Shown: piece by piece, positions 10,207 to 19,123 of the stretch
How the letters are laid out: each line of letters begins with the position of its first letter
Position numbering within the stretch: the first letter of the stretch is position 1
From: Planomonospora sp. ID82291
GTDB lineage: Bacteria > Actinomycetota > Actinomycetes > Streptosporangiales > Streptosporangiaceae
DNA: 64,000 nucleotides
Direction of reading: 5' to 3'
NCBI RefSeq assembly: GCF_015711645.1
Contig: NZ_JABTEX010000004.1
Coordinates: forward strand, 186,001 to 250,000
Position numbers and translations under genes: made by a program
The notes under the pieces: generated by a model
Told to the model about the DNA's origin: nothing
Seen by the model: the letters and a program-made list of their open reading frames with translations, nothing else
The model's database searches: none

Positions 10207-11624
10207 CGGAACACGACGAAGACCGCGGCTGGATCGACGCCGAGCTCGCCGATCTGGGTACCGACGACAGCTCGCGGGAAGAGGCGCCGGACTCCGGCCC
10301 GCTCCCGGTGGTGGCCGTGGTGGGCCGCCCCAACGTGGGCAAGTCCACGCTGGTCAACCGGATCATCGGCCGCCGCGAGGCGGTCGTGGAGGACGTGCCC
10401 GGGGTGACCCGCGACCGGGTGACGTACGAGGCCACCTGGCGCGGGCGCCGGTTCACGGTGGTCGACACCGGCGGGTGGGACCCGGACGCGACCGGCATGG
10501 CCCTGCGGATCGCCGAGCAGGCGCAGATCGCGGCCGAGCTGGCCGACGTCATCCTGTTCGTGGTGGACGCCACGGTCGGGGTGACCGACTCCGACGAGAT
10601 CGTCGGCCACGTGCTGCGCGGCTCCGGCAAGCCGGTCATCCTGGCCGCGAACAAGGTCGACAACCAGCAGATGGAGCTGGAGGCCGCCGCGCTGTGGTCG
10701 CTGGGCCTGGGCGAGCCCCAGCCGGTCTCCGCCCTGCACGGCCGCTCCAGCGGCGACCTGCTCGACGTGGTGCTCGACAGGCTGCCCGAGACGCCTCCGC
10801 AGCGCTTCGGCGCCGAGCGGGGCCCGCGCCGGGTCGCGCTGCTGGGCAAGCCCAACGTGGGCAAGTCCTCGCTGCTCAACCAGCTCGCGGGGGAGGAGCG
10901 CGTGCTCGTCGACCCGATGGCCGGCACCACGCGCGACCCGGTCGACGAGCTGATCCGGCTGGGCGGGAGGACCTGGCGCTTCGTGGACACCGCCGGCATC
11001 CGCCGCCGCGACCGCGAGCTCAAGGGCGCCGACTTCTACGCCAGCATGCGCACCAGGAGCGCCCTGGAGCGCTCGGAGATCGCGATCGTGCTCATCGACG
11101 CGAGCGAGGTGCTGACCGAGCAGGACCTGCGGATCATCTCGCTGGTGATCGAGTCCGGCCGGGCCATGGTCGTGGCGTTCAACAAGTGGGACCTGCTCGA
11201 CGAGGACCGCCGCTACTACCTGGAGAAGGAGATCGACCGGCAGCTCGTCCGCGTGCCGTGGGCGCTGCGGGTGAACATCTCCGCCAAGACCGGCTGGCAC
11301 GTCGACCGGCTCGTCCCGGCCATCGAGAAGGCGCTGGACTCCTGGTCCACCCGCGTCCCGACGGCCCGCCTCAACGCCTTCCTGTCCGACCTGGTGGCGG
11401 CCACCCCGCCGCCGGTGCGCGGCGGCAAGCAGCCCAAGATCCTCTTCGCCACGCAGGCGGCGACCGAACCGCCGAAGTTCGTGCTGTTCACCTCGGGCTT
11501 CCTGGAGGAGACCTACCGGCGCTTCATCGAGCGCCGGATCCGCGAGGAGTTCGGGTTCGCCGGTTCCCCCATCGACGTCACGATGCGGATCCGCGAGAAG
11601 AAGCAGGCGCAGAAGAAGAAGTAG
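10203..11624 (+). CDS. der: Ribosome-assembly GTPase Der (EngA)
   Basis: Der is an essential tandem GTPase acting in 50S ribosomal subunit maturation. The protein of about 473 residues contains two G domains with P-loops GRPNVGKST (about residue 41) and GKPNVGKSS (about 215). Each has its DTAG/DTGG switch II and NKxD motif (NKVD, NKWD), and a KH-like C-terminal domain ends in basic EKKQAQKKK. The GTG at 10203 overlaps cmk and follows AAGGAAA; a long open frame upstream is antisense-like noise through cmk. The N-terminal 35 residues are acidic and poorly conserved, as in other actinobacterial Der proteins. Confidence 0.96.
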   Translation: MTEHDEDRGWIDAELADLGTDDSSREEAPDSGPLPVVAVVGRPNVGKSTLVNRIIGRREAVVEDVPGVTRDRVTYEATWRGRRFTVVDTGGWDPDATGMALRIAEQAQIAAELADVILFVVDATVGVTDSDEIVGHVLRGSGKPVILAANKVDNQQMELEAAALWSLGLGEPQPVSALHGRSSGDLLDVVLDRLPETPPQRFGAERGPRRVALLGKPNVGKSSLLNQLAGEERVLVDPMAGTTRDPVDELIRLGGRTWRFVDTAGIRRRDRELKGADFYASMRTRSALERSEIAIVLIDASEVLTEQDLRIISLVIESGRAMVVAFNKWDLLDEDRRYYLEKEIDRQLVRVPWALRVNISAKTGWHVDRLVPAIEKALDSWSTRVPTARLNAFLSDLVAATPPPVRGGKQPKILFATQAATEPPKFVLFTSGFLEETYRRFIERRIREEFGFAGSPIDVTMRIREKKQAQKKK

Positions 11625-11640
11625 CGTCCGGCACCCCGCA

Positions 11641-11673
11641 CCGTACGGCCCGGCCTCCCGCCGGGCCGTACGG
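11641..11673. terminator. bidirectional hairpin between convergent der and MFS genes
   Basis: Perfect 14-bp arms CCGTACGGCCCGGC (11641-11654) and GCCGGGCCGTACGG (11660-11673) flank the loop CTCCC. It lies 16 bases after der and faces the 3' end of the minus-strand MFS gene. Next to it, two imperfect copies of a segment of about 35 bp (TTCCGGGCCCGGCCTCG...) start near 11676 and 11711. Confidence 0.8.
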
Positions 11674-11807
11674 CGTTCCGGGCCCGGCCTCGTTCGGTGG
11701 GGCGGACGGTCTTCCGGGCCCGGCCTCGTCCGGCGGGGAGGACGAGGCCGCGTACGCGGGAGGTCCTCCGGCGGTCGCCGTCGGCCCGTGCCGGTCGGGG
11801 ACGCCCG

Positions 11808-13487
11808 TCAGGGGGCGTCCGCGGGGCGGCGCGGCAGGAACAGCGCGGCCGCCACGCCCAGCGCGCACAGGACCGCGGTGAGCAGGAAGATCTCGCTGTA
11901 CTCGGTGTGCAGGGCGGCCTTCACCGCCGCCTCGTACGCGGCGAGCCGCTCGGCGTAGACGTCGGCTTCCACCCCGAACGGGAGCGGCGTGTCCAGGTCG
12001 GCGGTGAGCGACTGGAACCGGTGGAAGCCCCAGGCGGACAGGCCCGCCACGCCCAGCAGCATGCCCATCATGCGCGCCACGACCACCGCCGCCGACGCCA
12101 CGCCGTGCCGGTCGGACGGTACGGCGCGCAGCACCGCCGAGGAGACCGGCGCGATCACCACGCCGAGCCCCAGACCCGCCGTGATCAGGTCGGCGTCCAT
12201 CCGGTGCCCGGCGGCGGCCAGGTCGAGCGGCCACTGGCCGATCCGGACGTAGCCGACCGCGGCGACCGCCAGCCCGAGCGCCGCGACGGGGCGCTCGCCG
12301 TACCGGCGGGCCATGACCCCGCCGAGCAGGGCGGCCAAGGAGAGCGCGACCAGGAAGCGGGAGAGCACCAGGGCGCCGTCCAGGGTGTCCAGCCCGAGCA
12401 GCGTCTGCGCCGACAACTGCACGTCCACGAGGGTGACCAGCAGCGCGGCGCCGGCCAGGAAGCTGACGGCGAGGGTGGCGAAGAACGGGCCGCGCGCCAC
12501 CCCGGTCAGGTCGATCACCCGGGTGCGGGCGCGCGTCTCCCACACGGCGAACGCGGCTCCCGCCGCGGCTCCGGCGATGATCGCCGGTGCTCCCCACGGG
12601 GGCAGTACGGACGTGCTCGGGTCGGGGTTGTAGAGGCCGGCGACGAGCAGGCCGAGGCAGAGGGCCAGCAGCAGCCCGCCGACCAGGTCGACGCGCACGG
12701 CCGGGGCCGCGGTCGGGGCGGTGCCGGGGGCGGCGGGGTCCGCCCGCCGGGGCCGCGGCACCGAGCGCTGCACGGCGACCGCGGCGACGGCCACCAGGGG
12801 GAGGTTGAGCCAGAAGATCGAGCGCCAGCCGCCGAGCGGGACGGCCCCGAGGTGCAGGGAGGCCGGGACCAGGGCGGCCAGGCCCGCGCCGTACAGGGGG
12901 CCGAGGACGCTGCCGAGCTCCTGGGCCGCGCCGACCGCGCCGAGCGCCGGCGGGCGTCCCCGCTCGTCCCACAGGTCGCCGACCAGCGCCATGGTGATGG
13001 GCAGCAGGGCGCCGCCCGCGACGCCCTGGAGCGTGCGCCCGGCGACCAGCCAGGGCACCGTGTCGCCGAGCGCGGTGACGACCGAGCCGATCGCGAAGCC
13101 CGCCAGGCACAGCTGGATCAGCGGGCGCCTGCCGTACCGGTCGGAGAGCTGGCCGAGGAGCGGCATGGCCGCGACGTAGCCGAGCAGGAAGCCGGTGACG
13201 ATCGGGGTGGCCCGCTCCAGGTGGTTGAGGGGGACGTCGACGTCCTTGGCGATGTCCACGAGGACGGTGACCACCACGTAGGCGTCCAGCGCGGCGAGCA
13301 GCACCGCGGTGCCGCCGACGCCCAGGGCGACGCGCCGCCGGGCGGCCCTGCCGTCGCGGGAGGCGCCGGGGGAGGGGGCGGCGTCGTCGGAGGAGCTGCG
13401 GGAGGAACCGGAGGGGGCACCGCCGGGAGCGGTGCCGGGGGCGTCGCCGTCGGGATCGGGGAGGGGCGGGGAGGCCACGGCCGTCAC
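11808..13487 (-). CDS. MFS exporter, DHA2 type, P55-like
   Basis: This 559-residue integral membrane protein belongs to the DHA2 branch of the major facilitator superfamily. After a charged, disordered 50-residue N-terminus it shows many hydrophobic segments, the motif [15 protein letters not shown] typical of MFS loop 2-3, and the motif C-like [15 protein letters not shown]. It overlaps the upstream lipoprotein gene by 4 bases (ATGA). That pair matches the lprG-Rv1410c (P55) operon of mycobacteria, where the two proteins move triacylglycerides and lipoglycans across the envelope and affect drug tolerance. I infer a lipid or drug export role from this pairing; the substrate is not visible in the sequence. 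Confidence 0.88.
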   Translation of the reverse strand: MTAVASPPLPDPDGDAPGTAPGGAPSGSSRSSSDDAAPSPGASRDGRAARRRVALGVGGTAVLLAALDAYVVVTVLVDIAKDVDVPLNHLERATPIVTGFLLGYVAAMPLLGQLSDRYGRRPLIQLCLAGFAIGSVVTALGDTVPWLVAGRTLQGVAGGALLPITMALVGDLWDERGRPPALGAVGAAQELGSVLGPLYGAGLAALVPASLHLGAVPLGGWRSIFWLNLPLVAVAAVAVQRSVPRPRRADPAAPGTAPTAAPAVRVDLVGGLLLALCLGLLVAGLYNPDPSTSVLPPWGAPAIIAGAAAGAAFAVWETRARTRVIDLTGVARGPFFATLAVSFLAGAALLVTLVDVQLSAQTLLGLDTLDGALVLSRFLVALSLAALLGGVMARRYGERPVAALGLAVAAVGYVRIGQWPLDLAAAGHRMDADLITAGLGLGVVIAPVSSAVLRAVPSDRHGVASAAVVVARMMGMLLGVAGLSAWGFHRFQSLTADLDTPLPFGVEADVYAERLAAYEAAVKAALHTEYSEIFLLTAVLCALGVAAALFLPRRPADAP

Positions 13488-14161
13488 TCCGCCGGCGCGG
13501 TCACCTGGACCGGCGCGTCGTAGTCGGCGAAGGTGACGGTGACCTTGCCCTCGGTCATCGGCAGGTCGGCCTTGAGGAGGCGGCCGGTGGCCTTGTCGAT
13601 CCAGAGGGTGCCCTCCACGCTCTGCGCGACCCCCGGCACCATCGCGGCGAGGATCTGCTGGGAGAGCGTGGCCGAGAGCCGGTAGGCGTCGGCGCCGCCC
13701 AGCTTCTCCTCCGCCTGGGTCTTCGGGTCCAGCGCGTTGGACAGGAGCCGGACGACCCCCCGTTCGGGGTCGAGGATGGCGGACGGGTCGTAGACGGCGG
13801 CCAGCTCGCTGCGCGACATCTTCTGGAAGCCGCCGGTGACGCCCTTGAAGTGCACGGTGTCCCCGGCCAGCACGAAGCTGATCTCCTGGAGGCTGCCGGC
13901 GAAGTCGAGCTGGATCGTGCCGTCGGCGTCGCCGGTGGCGCTGAGGCGGCCGGCGGCCTTCTTGACCTGGAGCCGCGGCGCGTTCTCGGCCTCCATCGTG
14001 AAGGAGGCCGAGGTGACGGTCCGCATCGCCTCCGCGGACCTCTTGACCAGCTCAGGACCGCCGGGCAGGGCGGTTCCGGCATCGGCACCGCCGCTGCAGG
14101 CGGTGACCAGGGAGAAGAGCGCGGTGATCAGCGCGGCGACGAAGATCCGGCGAGCAGACAT
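13484..14161 (-). CDS. LppX/LprAFG-family lipoprotein, LprG-like
   Basis: This is a secreted, lipidated protein of 225 residues. The signal peptide ([19 protein letters not shown]) ends in a lipobox with Cys22. The mature part has the LppX_LprAFG pattern: repeated beta-strand segments such as [16 protein letters not shown] and [15 protein letters not shown]. Family members bind acylated lipids in a hydrophobic cavity at the outer face of the membrane. I chose ATG 14161 because it gives a proper signal peptide; a start at 14224 would add 21 polar residues. The gene is translationally coupled to the MFS exporter downstream, as in the mycobacterial lprG locus. Confidence 0.87.
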   Translation of the reverse strand: MSARRIFVAALITALFSLVTACSGGADAGTALPGGPELVKRSAEAMRTVTSASFTMEAENAPRLQVKKAAGRLSATGDADGTIQLDFAGSLQEISFVLAGDTVHFKGVTGGFQKMSRSELAAVYDPSAILDPERGVVRLLSNALDPKTQAEEKLGGADAYRLSATLSQQILAAMVPGVAQSVEGTLWIDKATGRLLKADLPMTEGKVTVTFADYDAPVQVTAPAE

Positions 14162-14227
14162 GGCCGGATCGTAGCGACCGCCCGGTCGCGGGTGGGATCC
14201 CGGCCGGTATCGGTTTCGCTTCACCGG

Positions 14228-14350
14228 CGTCCGCGGCGTTCCCGCAGGGCCGTCCGGAGTGCGCGGCCGCGGTGTTCCCGCAGGGCCGTCCGGAGCGCGC
14301 GGTCGTGGGTTCGGCGCCGTCGGGAGTGCGCGGTCGTGGGTTCGGCGCCG
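14228..14350. repeat. intergenic direct repeats between marR and the lprG-like gene
   Basis: Between these genes the segment GTTCCCGCAGGGCCGTCCGG occurs twice (near 14238 and 14272), followed by two copies of CGCGGTCGTGGGTTCGGCG (near 14308 and 14330). The copies form a mosaic of overlapping duplications. No coding or RNA feature is apparent here. Confidence 0.7.
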
Positions 14351-14372
14351 GGCGGCGGGGCACCCCGGGCGT

Positions 14373-14879
14373 TCACGACCGGGAGGGATCGCGCAGGTCT
14401 TTCAGGTGGTCCACCACGGGACCGTAGGCGGCGGCCAGCTCGCGGAGCTGGTCGTCGGTGAGCAGGTCGATGAAGTGCCGCCGCACGCCGGCCACGTGCT
14501 CCGGCGCCACCTTCCGGACGGTGGCCCAGCCGTGCTCGGTCAGCACGGCGAAGGTGCCGCGCCGGTCGTCGGCGCAGGTCTCCCGGACGACCAGGCCGGC
14601 GGCCTCCATCCGGGAGATCTGGTGGGACAGGCGGCTGCGGGACTGGATGGTGGCGTCGGCCAGGTCGCTCATGCGCATGCGGTGGGCGGGACTCTCCGAG
14701 AGGTTGACCAGGATCTCGTAGTCGTTCAGGGAGAGGCCGAAGGCCTGCAGCTCGCGGTCGAGCCGGTGCTCCAGGAGCTTGTGGGCGGCCAGGTGGGTGC
14801 GCCAGGCCCGCTGCTCGATCGAGGTGAGCCAGCGGTGCTCCTCGCCGTCCACCGGTCGTTCGCCGTTCCGCCCGTGCAC
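14373..14879 (-). CDS. MarR-family transcriptional regulator
   Basis: The protein of about 168 residues is a MarR-type winged-helix dimeric repressor. The helix-turn-helix and wing are visible as MRMSDLADATIQSRSRLSHQISRMEAAGLVVRE followed by the wing DDRRGTFAVLTEHG (broken here as two motifs). The GTG at 14879 is preceded by GAGGAGAG; an earlier in-frame ATG at 14951 lacks a good ribosome-binding site. It lies upstream of the lprG-like/MFS pair on the same strand, 211 bases away, so it may control that pair in response to a small lipophilic ligand. That is inference from gene order. Confidence 0.88.
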   Translation of the reverse strand: MHGRNGERPVDGEEHRWLTSIEQRAWRTHLAAHKLLEHRLDRELQAFGLSLNDYEILVNLSESPAHRMRMSDLADATIQSRSRLSHQISRMEAAGLVVRETCADDRRGTFAVLTEHGWATVRKVAPEHVAGVRRHFIDLLTDDQLRELAAAYGPVVDHLKDLRDPSRS

Positions 14880-15002
14880 CGCTCTCCTCGCCGCAATTCC
14901 TCCGCAATGCCGGAGACGCCCGTTCTGCCGGGTTCTCGTTCCCCGGATCATCAGAAGCTACCTCAGGCGGGGGAGACTCCGGCACGGGCGCGGCGGACGG
15001 CC

Positions 15003-15656
15003 TCAGCCGAACGTGGCGGGGTGGTCGGAGATCACGCAGGCCGCGATCTCCCCGCCGTCCCGGCCGGCCCGCCACTCGAGCAGGTGCCGGCCCTGCCAGC
15101 GCAGGTCGTGCCGGCCGTCCGGCGGGAGGTCCAGGGGCAGGGCGGACAGGTCGGCCGTGCGCAGGCCGTCCAGGGTCAGCTCGCCGCGTTTGACGAGCGC
15201 CTCCTTGCGCGTCCAGAGCCGGATCAGCCCCGTGTTCCCGCCGACCAGCGCCCGCTCCGCGGGGGCGAGCACCTGACCGGCCAGGGACGCGTCCAGCGGG
15301 CCCGGCGGGACGCGCTCGGCGTCCACGCCGATCAGCCCGGGACCCGCCGCGGCGCACACGTAGCCGCGGGTGTGGCTCAGGCTGACGCCGAGCCGGGGGA
15401 TCTCCGCGATGTACGGCCTGCCGTGCCCCGGCCCGTGGTGCTCGCAGACCTGGAGCAGGGTCAGCCGGTCCTCCGGCACCCCGGCCACCTTGGCCGCGCA
15501 GCGCCGGACGAGCACGTGGGCCGCGACGAAGTCGCGCCGGTCGGACTCCCGGGCGAACGCCGCCGCGCGACCGCGCTCCACCTCGGTGAGCAGGTCCATC
15601 GCGGCCGGGGAGAAGATCTCGTCGGTGGGGCCGGCCAGCACCAGGCAATCGCGCAT
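15003..15656 (-). CDS. 4'-phosphopantetheinyl transferase, Sfp type
   Basis: The enzyme moves the phosphopantetheine arm of CoA onto carrier-protein serines of polyketide, peptide or fatty acid synthases. The 217-residue protein carries the family's two motifs: IGVDAE (residues 109-114, Mg2+ ligands Asp112 and Glu114) and LWTRKEALVK (147-156, Glu152 and Lys156). SLSHTRGYV lies before the first motif, also as expected. No carrier-protein synthase lies in the window, so its target must be elsewhere. It stands alone between the mce operon and marR. Confidence 0.9.
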   Translation of the reverse strand: MRDCLVLAGPTDEIFSPAAMDLLTEVERGRAAAFARESDRRDFVAAHVLVRRCAAKVAGVPEDRLTLLQVCEHHGPGHGRPYIAEIPRLGVSLSHTRGYVCAAAGPGLIGVDAERVPPGPLDASLAGQVLAPAERALVGGNTGLIRLWTRKEALVKRGELTLDGLRTADLSALPLDLPPDGRHDLRWQGRHLLEWRAGRDGGEIAACVISDHPATFG

Positions 15657-15706
15657 TCGCTCAGATTAGGGCTTTCGGGAGGAATGAGGGGTTATATCGC
15701 TCCGAG

Positions 15707-16603
15707 TCACCGGTTCTTCCGGGTCGGGCCCGAGCTCGGGCCGGGGCTGGGGGAGGGGCCGGGCTCGACGGCCTTGCCGTCGGGATCGGTCACGAGTTCG
15801 TCGGCGGCGCCCATGACGGTCGCGTCGTCCACCCTCCACTGCCCGCCGACCTTGACCAGGCCCAGCTCCATGTAGGCGCCGAGCATGCGCCGGGTGCCCG
15901 CGGTGCTCTTGACCTGGGAGTCGACGACCGTGACGGCCCTGGCCCTGCCGTCGGCGACCTCGGAGACGTAGACGCCGCGGACCGAGGCCGTGGAGGACGC
16001 CTTCATCGCGCTGATCACGCTCTCCAGCGGGCTGAAGGCCTCGTCGTAGGTCTTCTCGAAGGACTCGCCCGACAGGCTGAAGACCCGGTCGCGGTAGGCC
16101 TGCAGGTCGGCGTGGTCGTAGGTCTGCAGCGCCACGGCGAACTCCCCGGCCCGGGTGGAGACCGCGAGCCGCTCGCTGCGCTCGGCTCCGAGCCGGTCGG
16201 CCAGCCGCTCGGCGGAGGCCCACTGGACCGCGCCGAAGGCCGCCGCGCCCGCGACGACCGCTCCGGCGACCGCCCAGACCAGCCTCCGCCGCCACGCCGC
16301 GCCCCCTCCGCGAGGGCCGGATCCGGGTTCCGCCTCCGGCGCGGTCGCCGGTTCCGGGGCGGTCGCCGGGGCGGTCGCCGGTTCCGGGGCGGTCGCGCCC
16401 TCCGCCGCGGACGCCTTCTCCGGAGGGGAGGCGTTCTCCGGCTCCGCTCCGGGCTTCTCCGGCGGGAAGGCGTCTCCGGGCTCCGTGTGCGCGGTACGGC
16501 CTGCGGATCCCCCGACGGCGGGGGCGCCGGCCGCAGCGGACTCCTCAGGCCGGGCGGGGGACTCCTCGGCGGGGTCCGCTTGCTGGGGGGCGGTGGGACG
16601 CAT
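15707..16603 (-). CDS. Mce-associated membrane protein
   Basis: This is the last gene of the mce operon. The 298-residue protein has a 110-residue Pro/Glu/Ala-rich cytoplasmic N-terminus with repeats (PEPATAPATAPEPATAPE), one transmembrane helix (LVWAVAGAVVAGAAAFGAV) and an outside domain with the DUF/NTF2-like Mas pattern (YDHADLQAYRDRVFSLSGESF, then GGQWRVDDATVM). Mas proteins are thought to stabilise the Mce complex. ATG 16603 follows AGGAG at good spacing and begins 1 base after the mceF stop; a start at 16621 would overlap mceF. A Pro/Ser/Gly tail ends the protein. Confidence 0.85.
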   Translation of the reverse strand: MRPTAPQQADPAEESPARPEESAAAGAPAVGGSAGRTAHTEPGDAFPPEKPGAEPENASPPEKASAAEGATAPEPATAPATAPEPATAPEAEPGSGPRGGGAAWRRRLVWAVAGAVVAGAAAFGAVQWASAERLADRLGAERSERLAVSTRAGEFAVALQTYDHADLQAYRDRVFSLSGESFEKTYDEAFSPLESVISAMKASSTASVRGVYVSEVADGRARAVTVVDSQVKSTAGTRRMLGAYMELGLVKVGGQWRVDDATVMGAADELVTDPDGKAVEPGPSPSPGPSSGPTRKNR

Positions 16604-16604
16604 A

Positions 16605-17987
16605 TCAGTGCTCCTGTTCACGGCGGCGGGCCGCCCGGCCGACGGCGATCCAGCCGAGCACGCCGCCGGAGACGGCGACGGCGGCGAGGACCGCGACGAT
16701 GAGGGGGGTGAGGTTCTGCGGTGCGGAGCCGGCGTCCCGTGCCTCCCCGGCCTCGGCCGGGCCGCCGGGTTCGCCGGGTTCGCCCGGGCCGGTGGGATCG
16801 CCGTCCGCGGGCGTCGCCGTGCCGGCGGAGGTCTCGGCGGCCTCGGCGGAGCCGGTGGCCTCGTCCGCCGGACCGGCGGCCCCGTCCGGGTGGGGACCGG
16901 TGTCCGCGTCGTCGTCGCTGCGGCCGGTGCCGTCCGGGACGGCCCGCTTCGGGCAGGAGCCGGCCTTCGGCACCGCGGGGCCCGCCCGCGGGCTGCGGTA
17001 CTCCTCGGCCACCTCGGGACCGCCCGGGACGCTGAAGACGAACGTGACCCTGCCGTACAGCCCTCCGGAGTGCTTCTCGGTCACGTCGGCCAGCAGGACC
17101 TGGGCGGTGGGGACCGTCCGCAGCAGGTTCGTGACGTGCGCCCGCGTCCGCGGGGTGAACACCACACCCGGGTTCCGGCCCGCGGCGGTCAGCACGCACG
17201 ACAGGCCGGGGCGGGCGGTGGTGAGCAGGTGGTCGACCTGGCGGAAGAAGGAGGGCCCGTGTTCGAGGGCGGCGTACAGCTCCCTGCGGGACTCGCGGAG
17301 CGACCGGGTCACGGCCGCCAGGTCGGTCACGCCCTCCGCCAGCTCCTCCCGGCGGCCCGCGAGCGTGCCGGTCAGCCGGGTCAGGTTCACCGACAGCTCG
17401 TCCAGCAGCGCGGCGTTCCCGGCGAGCGTGGCGGTGACGTCGTGCGCGTTGTCCACGATCTCGCGGATCGACGCCGTACGGCCGTCCAGCCCGGCGGCCA
17501 GCTCGCCCACGATGGTCCGCGCGTCCTCGGGCGGCACCGCGTCCAGCAGCGTGCCGACCCCGTCGAACAGCTCCCGGTAGTCCAGCGGGACCGACGTGGC
17601 GGCCAGCGGGATGGTGGCGCCGGGGGGCAGGACGCCGCCCGGGGCTCCGGCGCCCGGCGGGGAGATCTCCACGTACGGCTCGCCGATCGCGGACTTGCGG
17701 CGCACCTCGGCCCCGACCCCTCGGGGGATCCGCACCCCGCGGTCGATGTCCAGCGCCACCGTGATCTTGCCGGGGGCGAGCTCCACCCCGTCGATCCGGC
17801 CGATCCGCACGCCGAGGTAGGCCACGTCGAAACCGGGGACCAGGCCCGGGGAGGAGGCGAACTCCGCGTTGATCCGGTACGGCCGCTCGATGACGTCCAG
17901 CCTGATGACGCTGGTGAAGGCCCAGACGGTCATCACGACGCCGAGCACCGCGAAGAAGCCGAGGTTGACCAGGACGCGGTTCCTCAT
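16605..17987 (-). CDS. MceF-like lipid-transport protein with extra C-terminal membrane helix
   Basis: This 460-residue protein is the sixth Mce subunit. It has an N-terminal signal anchor (VLVNLGFFAVLGVVMTVWAF) and the MCE/MlaD domain (FDVAYLGVRIGRIDGVELAPG, split motif). A long helical region follows in which heptad-like segments should form the barrel or needle that carries lipids across the periplasm. Unusually, a Glu/Pro/Thr-rich linker of about 70 residues is followed by a second hydrophobic helix (LIVAVLAAVAVSGGVLGWIAV) and a basic RRREQEH end. It looks like a tail anchor. It overlaps mceE by 4 bases. Confidence 0.87.
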   Translation of the reverse strand: MRNRVLVNLGFFAVLGVVMTVWAFTSVIRLDVIERPYRINAEFASSPGLVPGFDVAYLGVRIGRIDGVELAPGKITVALDIDRGVRIPRGVGAEVRRKSAIGEPYVEISPPGAGAPGGVLPPGATIPLAATSVPLDYRELFDGVGTLLDAVPPEDARTIVGELAAGLDGRTASIREIVDNAHDVTATLAGNAALLDELSVNLTRLTGTLAGRREELAEGVTDLAAVTRSLRESRRELYAALEHGPSFFRQVDHLLTTARPGLSCVLTAAGRNPGVVFTPRTRAHVTNLLRTVPTAQVLLADVTEKHSGGLYGRVTFVFSVPGGPEVAEEYRSPRAGPAVPKAGSCPKRAVPDGTGRSDDDADTGPHPDGAAGPADEATGSAEAAETSAGTATPADGDPTGPGEPGEPGGPAEAGEARDAGSAPQNLTPLIVAVLAAVAVSGGVLGWIAVGRAARRREQEH

Positions 17988-19123
17988 CGCGGCGGCTCCA
18001 GCAGCAGCCGGAAGTCGTCGGCCGCGTTGGGCCTGCGGGGCCGGCCGCCGTCCGCGGGCCCCGACAGTAGCAGGCCCTTCATCCAGACGTAGGCCAGCAG
18101 CTGCCCGTTCACCACGATCGGCGGCTGGTCGATGAAGTACTGCACCCGGTCCAGGAGGAGCTTCAGATCCTCCTTGCCGCGCACCGTCGCCGCGGAGACG
18201 GCGTCGAGCCGCCGCAGCAGGGTGCGCAGCCGCGCCGCGTGCCGGGGGTAGACCGTGGTGTTGACCTCGCGGGCCAGGGCCGTCAGCTCCGTGAGGGTCT
18301 TCTTGACGTGCTTGCGGCCGTGGTTCAGCCGGGCCGCGGCGGCCTGGACGCTCCCGGGCAGCCGGTCCAGCTCGCCGGAGCCCGCGGCCAGGTCGTCGCC
18401 CAGCGCCGCCAGGCCGTCGATCGTGCGGGCCAGTTCCGCACGGGAGTCGGCGTAGGCGGCGGCGACGTCGGCGGTCTGGTGCAGCAGGCGGTTGAGGTCC
18501 CGCCCCTTGCCGCCGATCCCGGTCGCCGCCGCGTCCAGGATCGCGTTCACGTCCTGCGCGCCGAGCGCGTCGATCAGCGGCCCGGCCCGCGCGGTGACCT
18601 GCTCGATGTCCGGTTCCACCGACGTCTTCGCGATCTCCGCGCCGTCCGCGAGGAAGGGGCCGGTGGCCATGTCCGCGGCCCCGGCGCCCTCGGGCGGCCT
18701 CAGCTCGACGTAGTTCTCGCCCAGGATGGAGGTCTTGGCGACGACCGCGGAGGTGCCCTCGGGCACCCGGTGGCCGTCCGCGACGGACATGGTGACCCGG
18801 GCGCGGTAGCCCTCCAGCCGGACGTCGGTCACGCTCCCGATCCGCACGTCGGCGATCTGCACGCTGTGCCCGGCCACCAGGCTCTGCACGTCGTCGAAGA
18901 CCGCGGTGAGGGTCAGCCCGCCGGACGGCGCTCCCAGAGTCTGCAGCGAGCAGGCCGCGGTCGTGGCGAGGACCAGGGCCAGGGCCAGGGCGGACGCCAG
19001 GAGGCGGGCCGTCCCGGGCGCCGGGGCGTGGGCGGGCGCCGGGGGGCGGGCCGTCCCGGGTGCCGGGAGGCGGGCCGGGGCTCTCCCGGCCGGCCGGGCC
19101 GCCGTCCCGTTCCACCGGGTCAT
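17984..19123 (-). CDS. MceE-like lipoprotein (LprK type)
   Basis: The fifth Mce subunit, 379 residues. A long Ala/Pro-rich N-terminus with APGTAR repeats precedes the signal sequence and lipobox ending at Cys58 (ATTAAC). Next comes the MCE domain (VQIADVRIGSVTDVRLEGYRA) and a helical domain. In mycobacteria MceE/LprK is the lipoprotein subunit, which fits. GGAGGAGGAACC stands before the ATG at 19123, and the start overlaps the mceD stop (ATGA). The first 40 residues are low-complexity and lie before the signal peptide, so the true start may be further inside. Confidence 0.88.
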   Translation of the reverse strand: MTRWNGTAARPAGRAPARLPAPGTARPPAPAHAPAPGTARLLASALALALVLATTAACSLQTLGAPSGGLTLTAVFDDVQSLVAGHSVQIADVRIGSVTDVRLEGYRARVTMSVADGHRVPEGTSAVVAKTSILGENYVELRPPEGAGAADMATGPFLADGAEIAKTSVEPDIEQVTARAGPLIDALGAQDVNAILDAAATGIGGKGRDLNRLLHQTADVAAAYADSRAELARTIDGLAALGDDLAAGSGELDRLPGSVQAAAARLNHGRKHVKKTLTELTALAREVNTTVYPRHAARLRTLLRRLDAVSAATVRGKEDLKLLLDRVQYFIDQPPIVVNGQLLAYVWMKGLLLSGPADGGRPRRPNAADDFRLLLEPPR

